In this document: in pieces, positions 1 to 9,000 of the stretch
Layout of the letters: each line of letters begins with the position of its first letter
Position numbering within the stretch: the first letter of the stretch is position 1
Virus record (IMG/VR): IMGVR_UViG_3300028008_000069
Span: 1-30,559 of that record
DNA: 30,559 nucleotides
Direction: 5' to 3' (one strand)
Source of the DNA: a virus
Notes under the pieces: model-generated
Databases searched by the model: none
Told to the model about the DNA's origin: nothing
Seen by the model: only the letters and a program-made list of their open reading frames with translations
Program-made: the position numbers and the translations under genes

Positions 1-1
1 C

Positions 2-3000
2 GAGAAATTCGCTAAGATTCCACAGATACCTATTTCAGGCGGATCAGATGCATACTTTAGAGATCAGTTCGATACAAGAAATGTAGAGTTAATGCCTTAT
101 GGTACAGAATTAAAAACAATACAAGAGGTAGTAGACTTTTTACTAGGTTATCAAAGTTTCTTAAAATTAGAAGGATTTAATTTTGAATATTATGACGGTG
201 ACGAATCTGTTATATCAGACTGGAAAAACAGTTGTCGCGAATTTATGTTTTGGAGTACACAAAATTGGGCAGAAGGTGCAATTATATCTCTAAGCCCTGT
301 TGCTGATGAAATTAACTTTAGCACAGAATATAGTGTTGTTGATAATATTTTTGATAACTTCTTTGGATACAGTTTGCTAAAATCAGATGGTACTAAACTA
401 ACTGATAACTTTACAAGAATTAGTAGAACAGATCCTAACAAGTTACAAGTACAGCCTAGAAATACATCAGACGGTGTATATGCAATTAGACTTCCAATCG
501 TACAAAAGGAACACATTATACTAATAGATAACCTAAGTGTATTTGGTGATGTAATTTATCAACCAAGTACAGGTTATAGACAAGAACGAATTAAAGTATT
601 AGGATACAAAACTTCAGATTGGGATGGTAGTTTAAATATTCCAGGATTTATTTACAACGAAGCAAAAGTTAAACAATGGGCACAATGGACTGATTATGAT
701 ATTGGCGCACTAATAAAGTATAAAGAATTTTACTATTCATCAAATGCTCAAATTGCAGGTTCTGAAACATTTGATGATAGTCATTGGACTAGACTTTCAA
801 GTAAGCCAGAGTCATCAATGACTACAAACTTTGAATATAAGACAAATCAGTTTACAGATTTTTACAGTTTAGACACAGATAATTTTGATGTTGATCAACA
901 ACAACTAGCACAGCATTTAATTGGTTATCAAAAACGTCAATATCTTGAAAATATTATTAATGACGAAGTAAGTCAATACAAGTTCTATCAAGGTATGATC
1001 CAAGACAAAGGAACACGTAATAGTTTAGATAAATTATTTGATGTACTAAGCAGTGCAGACAAAGAAAGTTTAGACTTTTACGAAGAATGGGCAATTAAAC
1101 AAGGTCAATACGGAGCAAGCGAAGGCTTTGATGAACTTGAAATTGAATTAGACGAATTAAAATATAGAGCTGAACCACAGCCAATACATTTATCTAATGA
1201 TGATACTGCTAATACTGACTTAGTTTATAGAATTAAAGATTTTGAAATCTTTAAAAAGCCTAATAACTATACGACAAATGTACTGCCAACAGTAGATAAA
1301 GTACCAAACTTTACTAAAACTCCTGGATTTGTGCATTTAGATGATGTATCGTTATCAGTAGGAAAATATAATGATATACTAGATCAACAGTTTACTTCTA
1401 TACCAAAAGATTCATATGTATGGGTAAGCACACAAAAGCAATCATGGAATGTATTACAACATAAATCAACACAATGGAAAGCATTGTCTGTTAAAGGAAA
1501 CGCTACTGCAATTTCAACAGGAACAGACGAAGCTAATCAGTCTACGGTAACACTAAGCAATGCTCCAACAGATATTAAAGCTGGAGATATTATTGGTTTA
1601 TATGATTTAATAGTTACTGATAAAACTACAGACGACAGTACGTTTCCAATAGCAACACAAACTACTGAGCCAGTTGAAGGATTTTATAAAGTACTTGCTG
1701 TTGCATTAAATCAGGTTGTAATTGAAACTAAAGAAGTTATCGAAGATATAATTTCATGTAATGGAATTATAACTAAGTTTATTCCTGTTAGAGTAGCAGA
1801 CTTTCAAAGTGCAAACGTACTATCACAAAACGGTGTTGATAAAGGAACACGTATTTGGATTGACGAAGATGAAAACGGTGATTGGATAGTATTAGAAAAT
1901 ACACAACCGTTTAATTTATTACAAAAGATTCCAGCAGAAGATACTGGTGTTAATAATAACTTTGGACAATCATTAGCAATTGATGGAAGAAATGTTACTA
2001 TGGCATTAGCATCTCCAACTGCTGATGGTAACGGAAAAATATTTACATACACTAGAGGTGGACAAAATCAAAACTTCCAATTTACACAACTTATTGAACC
2101 AGCAGATAATATATCATCAGGCGGAATGTCATTTGGTGAAGGCGTTGCAATAAGTGCAGACGGCAAATATATAGTAGCAGGTTCTCCTGATGCAGGCCAA
2201 GTAAAAAGTAAATTTAAAGGTAATTATAGTACAACAGCAGATTATGAAAATACTGAAGTTGTAAAATATGGTGATAGCTTATGGGAAGCAGTAGTCGACA
2301 TTGATGGAGCAAAATCTGAACAACCGTTTGGTAGCTTTGGATCAATTATTGAAGTTATTCAAGATAACAATATCACATCCGGCGAAATAGTATTCAACAG
2401 TTTGTTAGCAGGTAATTATCCGTTTACAGATGTACCAGACGAAACAACAGGTCATATACTTGTTAGAGCACCTAAAGATGCATACGTTGCTACAGGTCCG
2501 GGTGACACAGTATTTATGGATTGGTACTTAACAACAAGTGCTAACCAAGACGCACCAACTACTCCAAGACAACCATTCAATGGTACCTTTGCAACTATTA
2601 CTGAAGAGTTCTTAGAAAGAGGTCTACCAATAGTTAAAAAAGTTGATGCAGTATTATATATTAATAGTGTTAGTACTATTCCTGGAGATACATTACAAGT
2701 TGATACAGTAGGTGCAAGCGGATATGTTTCTTATACATACTCAGAAGGCGGCAGAGCTACAGTTTATGTAACAGGTTCAGTAGGCACTTGGCCAGTATCA
2801 GGTTCACTGTTTTTAGAAACAGGCGAGTTTGTTGGCGAATTCCAAAGAGTTGCGCCAGTTGAAGAATCAGTTGATACTAGCAACGACTTAGGTGGCTATT
2901 GGTGGTTTGATACAGATGATCAATATACTGTAGCCCCAACTAACAGTGACGAAGGTAGAGCGTTAGCAATATACAATGTTATACCAGCAGGGAAAGCTGA

Positions 3001-6000
3001 TTCAGGTGGCACAGGCGGAAATGTTATTGACAATAAAAATGACGACATATTTGCTGGTGAAACAAGCCAACACTCATACATAAGAACATTATCATATGTA
3101 GGTACCCCAGGCGCATACGGACAGCTTGATCCTTTTGAAAGTGATTTATTTGTTATGCGAGCTCCTAAAACACTAACAGATAGTGTTACAGTAGGCGACA
3201 CTATAGGGGTTGAAGTTTATAGACTACCAGCATATGCAGATGGTTCGTTTGTTGATATATCAACAATTGGATTATCACATTTACAAACTAATAAAGATCA
3301 TGAACTTGTAGCATTATGGGACGGTTACATTGACTTTGAATTAGAAGAAGGTGATAACTTTAATAGATTTGAACCAAAGGTTGGACAGTTTGTTAGAGAT
3401 AGAGTTACAGGCGCAACTGCTAAAGTAGAATTTTATCAAAGAAACAGTATCTATGCTACTATTTTTGTAAGCAATGTAGTTGGTACTTGGCAACTTGGTA
3501 GTAAGTACGGCGAAGCTTCTGATATTGAAATGCTAGGTAATCCCAATGATCCAGATTTAACTTATCGAGTTACAAGAACATTAGGTGATATTAAAGCAAC
3601 AGCACTTGGCAATGACACATATAACATTGGCAAACTTTGCGTATTTAGATTAGGCGGAGTTGTTAGCCCAGTTCCAGATACTGTTGAAAGAGGAGACTTT
3701 GACTTCCATGCCGCATCAGACATAATAGATGCAGAATATATTATCTATAAAGATACACAAATATTAGGCTTACCAACAAATCCAAATATTCCAGATCAAA
3801 TTAACTTTGATTGGAAAGAAAGATTTAGTTTGCCTGTGGACGCTAACGGTGTTGCTAACGATTATGATAACTTTGGATTCTTTACAGTATATGCAAGAGA
3901 AAGTATATCTACATTTACTCCAGTAGGATCATTTATATTCCCTGAAACAATAAATGGATTAGGAATTGGTAGTAAAATTAAAATGGCAAAACGCAATGAC
4001 TTGTATAAAACATTCATTGGTTGCCGAGGAAATGGAACTACTGCTAATCCTGGTAAAATATTCTTTGTAAACAAAGGCACTGACGAAGAAGGTATTGAAT
4101 ATAATTGGGAACTTGCAAAAGATAAAAGATTCAAAGGTGAATTTGCACCTGAAAGAAATTACTATGTAAATGACATTGTATTCTTAGACGGTGAGTTTTA
4201 TACAGCAAAAACAAATGTACAAGGCAATCCAACTACTCCAGACGATCCAGAAGCACAATTTAACATACTAGATTGGAACTTGTCAACTAATGATAATATT
4301 AGAAGCGTTGACTTTTTAGGTTATGTACCTAATGACACACAATACGTTCCAGGAAACGACAGTTCATTACAATTATCTACAACAGACTTAATTGAGTTTG
4401 GACAAGAGTTTGATGTAACAGACAACGGCGAAGTATTAGCAGTTGTTGCCAAGTATGCTAACGAGCCAAGTAGAGTAATTGTTTATAGAAATCAAAATGA
4501 CAACTATCAAAAATCACAAGAAATAGTTGATCCTCGATATGGCGATACTGAATACAAAGGTAACTGGGCAATTAACACAGCATATGCAGTTAATGATATA
4601 GTGTTATGGGGAGAGTCAGATGTTGATGTTTACAATCCTAGTGTAACTGAAGTACTAAGAGAATACATATGTGTCACAGCACATACAAGTGGAACTGAAA
4701 TTGGTTCAGATGTTAATAAATGGATTGAGTTTGATAGAACAGAATTTGCAAAAACAGTTAGCATTAGTCAAGACGGAAAATTAATTGCAATAGGTGCACC
4801 TAATGGCGATACTACTATTGCTGAGTCTGGTAAAATTTATATTTACAAACAAGTTAATAGTACTTTTGAATTATCACAAACACTTGTAAGTGCAAATCCT
4901 ATAAGAGGTGAATACTTTGGCGGAGAATTAGACTTCGACGGAAACACATTATTTGCAAGTGCATTTAATTCCGCAAGTGATGACGTTACAAACTTTGATG
5001 GATTTAAAAACAGATTATATCCTGGAAGCACAACTCCAGGAAAACAGTATCTACTAGATACTGATAGTGAAATTGTATCTCCAACAACATTCGATAATAA
5101 ATTTACAACATTCCAAAACAAAATAGCAAGCAATGGTGTTGTGTATGTTTATGAAAAAATTAATGATACATTAGTCTTTGGTCAAACATTAGATTATAAT
5201 GTTGCAGACGCAAAATTCTTTGGCAGAAATATTACTGCTCAAAACAATCACATTTATATGTCATTACCTAAGTTTAATAATGCTGATGGTAAACAAGGTC
5301 TTGTATTAGACTTTAATAAAGATATATCAAACAAAGTTTGGAAAGAACATAGAACTCCATCATTACCTGTTGATGTTTCTAAAATCAAACGTGTTATGTT
5401 ATACGACAAAGAAAAAAATGTTATTGTAACTAATCTAGATTATATTGCAGTATCACAAGGTAAAATTGCTGGGACTGCTGATGAAGAAATACGTTATAAA
5501 ACATTCTTTGATCCAGCTACATATAATACTGGTATTAACACAGATATAAGAATAAATGAGTTAACAAACTGGGGCGAAAAACAAGTTGGTCAAGTTTGGT
5601 GGGATTTAACAGATGCTAAGTTTTATGATACTACTCAAGGAAGTATAATTTATAAAACAAATAACAATAATAAAATTGCTCCAGGTGGATCTATTGATGT
5701 ATATGAATGGGTTGAAAGTACAGTAACTCCAGAACAATGGGATAAGATATCTTCACAGCCAGAAGGCGAAAGAAATGGTATAACTGGTACAAGTAAATAT
5801 GGCAATAATGGATATGTTGAAAAACGCATATATGATAAAATTGCACAAAAATTTGATAAGTTGTATTACTTCTGGGTAAAAGGTAAAACTAATGCACCTA
5901 ATGTAGAAAATAGATCAATGAGTATACAAACTATTACATCGTTGATTGAAGATCCAAACGGATCGGGTTACAAGTTTGTGTCGTTCTATGACAATGGTGA

Positions 6001-9000
6001 AATGTCAATTCATAATTGTAAAAATTTAGTAAACAATAAAGATGTTGTTTTGAGTATACAGTATTGGACATTTAGTGAACCAGGTAGTAATATACACAAT
6101 CAATATCAAATACTAACAGAAGGATTAGGTACAAGTGTGCCTTACGCAGAGATTGAAAATAAATGGATTGATAGTTTAGTTGGATACGATAAACAATCAA
6201 GACCAGTTCCTGATACTAATCTTTCTCCGAGAGAACGTTATGGTATTTTAAATAAACCAAGACAAGGTTGGTTTATTAATAGAACTGAAGCATTAAAACA
6301 ACTTGTTGAAAGAGTTAATAATGTCTTTATAGATAATCTTATTGAAGAAGAAAAGAATTTAGTCAAGTTACAAGATACAGATCCTGCTCCAAGTCAAACA
6401 CTAGGATTGTTTGATGTTACAGTTGACACTGAAATAGATTTACAATTTATTGGTGTTGCACGAGCGACAACTGCTCAAATTACACCAGTTGTTGAAAACG
6501 GAAAAATTGTTAGATTAGAAATTAATAATCCTGGACGTGGATATAGAGTTGCGCCGTCTTATACTATAGAAGGTTCAGGTAGCGGTGCAGAATTTGAATT
6601 TACATTAGATAATTTAGGTAAAATTACAACTGCAACTGTAATAGAACAAGGCAACAACTACGGATCAAATACATTTATAACAGTACGTCCGTTTGCGGCA
6701 CTAGTAACGGCTGATAGTGCAATCAATGGTAAGTGGGCATTATTCAACAGAAATGCTACTACATCTAATTGGATTCGAATTAACAGTCAAGCATATGATG
6801 TAACAAAGTTTTGGAATTATGTAGATTGGTATGCAACTGGTTATAATGCTTTTACAGAAATTGATTATGTAATTACGCAGAGCTATGAATTAGAAAGTCT
6901 AGACGACAAATTTGGAGACGTTGTAAAAATTCTAAATATTGGCGGAGCTGGTTGGTTACTGCTAGAAAAAATTAATGATCTTGACACTACTGACTATACT
7001 GTAAACTATAAAACTATTGGTAAGCAAAACGGCACAATTCAACTGTCGCAAAACTTGTACAACTTACAAAATAGTAGAGTAGGGTTTGATACTCAAACAT
7101 TTGATACACAGTTCTTTGACAGTCAGCCAGTTGAAGAAATAAGAATTATAATGCAAGCATTAAAGCAAGATATTTTAACAGACGATCTTCAAGATGAATA
7201 TAATAAGTTATTTTTTGCAGGACTGCGCTATGTGTTTGCAGAACAAGGTTATGTTGACTGGGCATTTAAAACAAGTTTTGTTAAAGCAAAACATAATGTT
7301 GGTAACTTAACACAACGAGTTACATTTAAAAATGATAGTCTTGAAAGTTACGAAGATTATATACAAGAAGTTAAACCATACACAACAACAATTAGAGAGT
7401 ACCTATCAACATATGATAATGTAGAACGTAGTTCAAGTGTTATTACTGATTTTGATAGCCCTCCAAGTTACGACAATACGTCAACTACAATTGAAACTAA
7501 TAACATACGTTTAATTAACGGACTGCTTACAGGTGATAGCGGCGATCGCTTTGCTAATTATCCAGAAAGATATTGGTTAGAAAATGCTTCGTATGAAATT
7601 ATAGATATTGAAATTAGTGATGCTGGAGAAGGATATGTGTCAGCACCAAAAATTGAAATTGAAGGAAATGCTAAAGCAGAAGCAAGCCTAGGACCAGGTG
7701 GCAAAATTAGTAGTGTTAAAGTACTAAACTCTGGAAGCAATTATTTAACAAGTCCTACAATTACAATTAACGGCGCAAAAAATGATAATGGCAGAGATGC
7801 AAGGTTGAGTGCTGTGTTAGGTAAGAGTAAAGTAAGAACAATGCACACTAAAATTAAATTTGATAGAGTGTCAGGCACGTTCTTTATTACACAGTTAAAT
7901 GAATTAGAAACATTTAGTGCTACAGGATCTAAAACTGAATTTACTTTAAAATGGCCAATGGACATGAGAACTAACACTGTTGAAGTTACTGTAGATGGCG
8001 AACTAGTATTAAACAGTGAATATAGTTATCAAAACGTATATGATGCAGATACTAAACTAAATTACGGAAAAATTAGTTTTGTTAATCCACCAGCCAACAC
8101 ACTTACAGTTCAAGTTACTTACAAAAAAGCAATTGATTTATTAGATGCACAAGATAGAGTTAACTTGTTCTATAATCCAACAAGTGGTCAAATTGGAAAC
8201 GATATCAGTCAATTAATGACAGGAGTTGATTATGGTGGTGTAGAAGTCAAGAGCTTTGAGTTTGGATCACCTCCAGGTTGGGACACTGGCGATTGGTATA
8301 ACGGTGCTTGGGATATATATGATGATTTGTTTGAGGAAGAACTATTCCAAACAGATGGATCAACATTAGTGTTTACTCTTTCTAAACCATTAGAGAATGG
8401 TGTAAAATATAATGTTTATATCAATGGTATAAGAGTTGATGATGAAGAGTATGACGGTACATCAAGTGTTAATAATAAAAATGCATTTATGGAAACGTTA
8501 GTAGGTGACGGAATTGTTGATACACTTACAATTGAAAACGAAAACGGTTATAGAAACTTCTTAGAAACTCAAACAGATGGACAAGATAATCCGCCAGCAC
8601 AAATAATAAAAATTATTAAATCTACTTCAGATGGTGCAAGACTAATTGATTCAGAAAGTTATGATACTGATATTAGTGGTGGCGATCTTGCATACACAAC
8701 TGCAAAAGGTATTAAAGCAGAAGAAATTAATATTGATGGTGACGGCTTTGTTACAGAAACTACAAGTTCAGGACCTGAAGAAACAATTCCAGGGCAAGTA
8801 TTAGATACACTAGACATTACTGTATTTGAACGTCCAGTAGGCGGAAGTAGTTTAATACAAACTACATCATATACAGGCGATGGAGTAACAACTACGTTTA
8901 ACCTTAGACAACGTCCGTATAGTTTTGAAAGTGTAATACTTAAAGTTAATGGTGCTGTACCTGCTACTAACACTTATAAAATAGATTATAAAAATAGTGA

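Noticed and set aside
92-94. ATG 92 as start of the giant protein
   Set aside because: The frame is open all the way to the window edge before it, and no ribosome site stands at the right distance.
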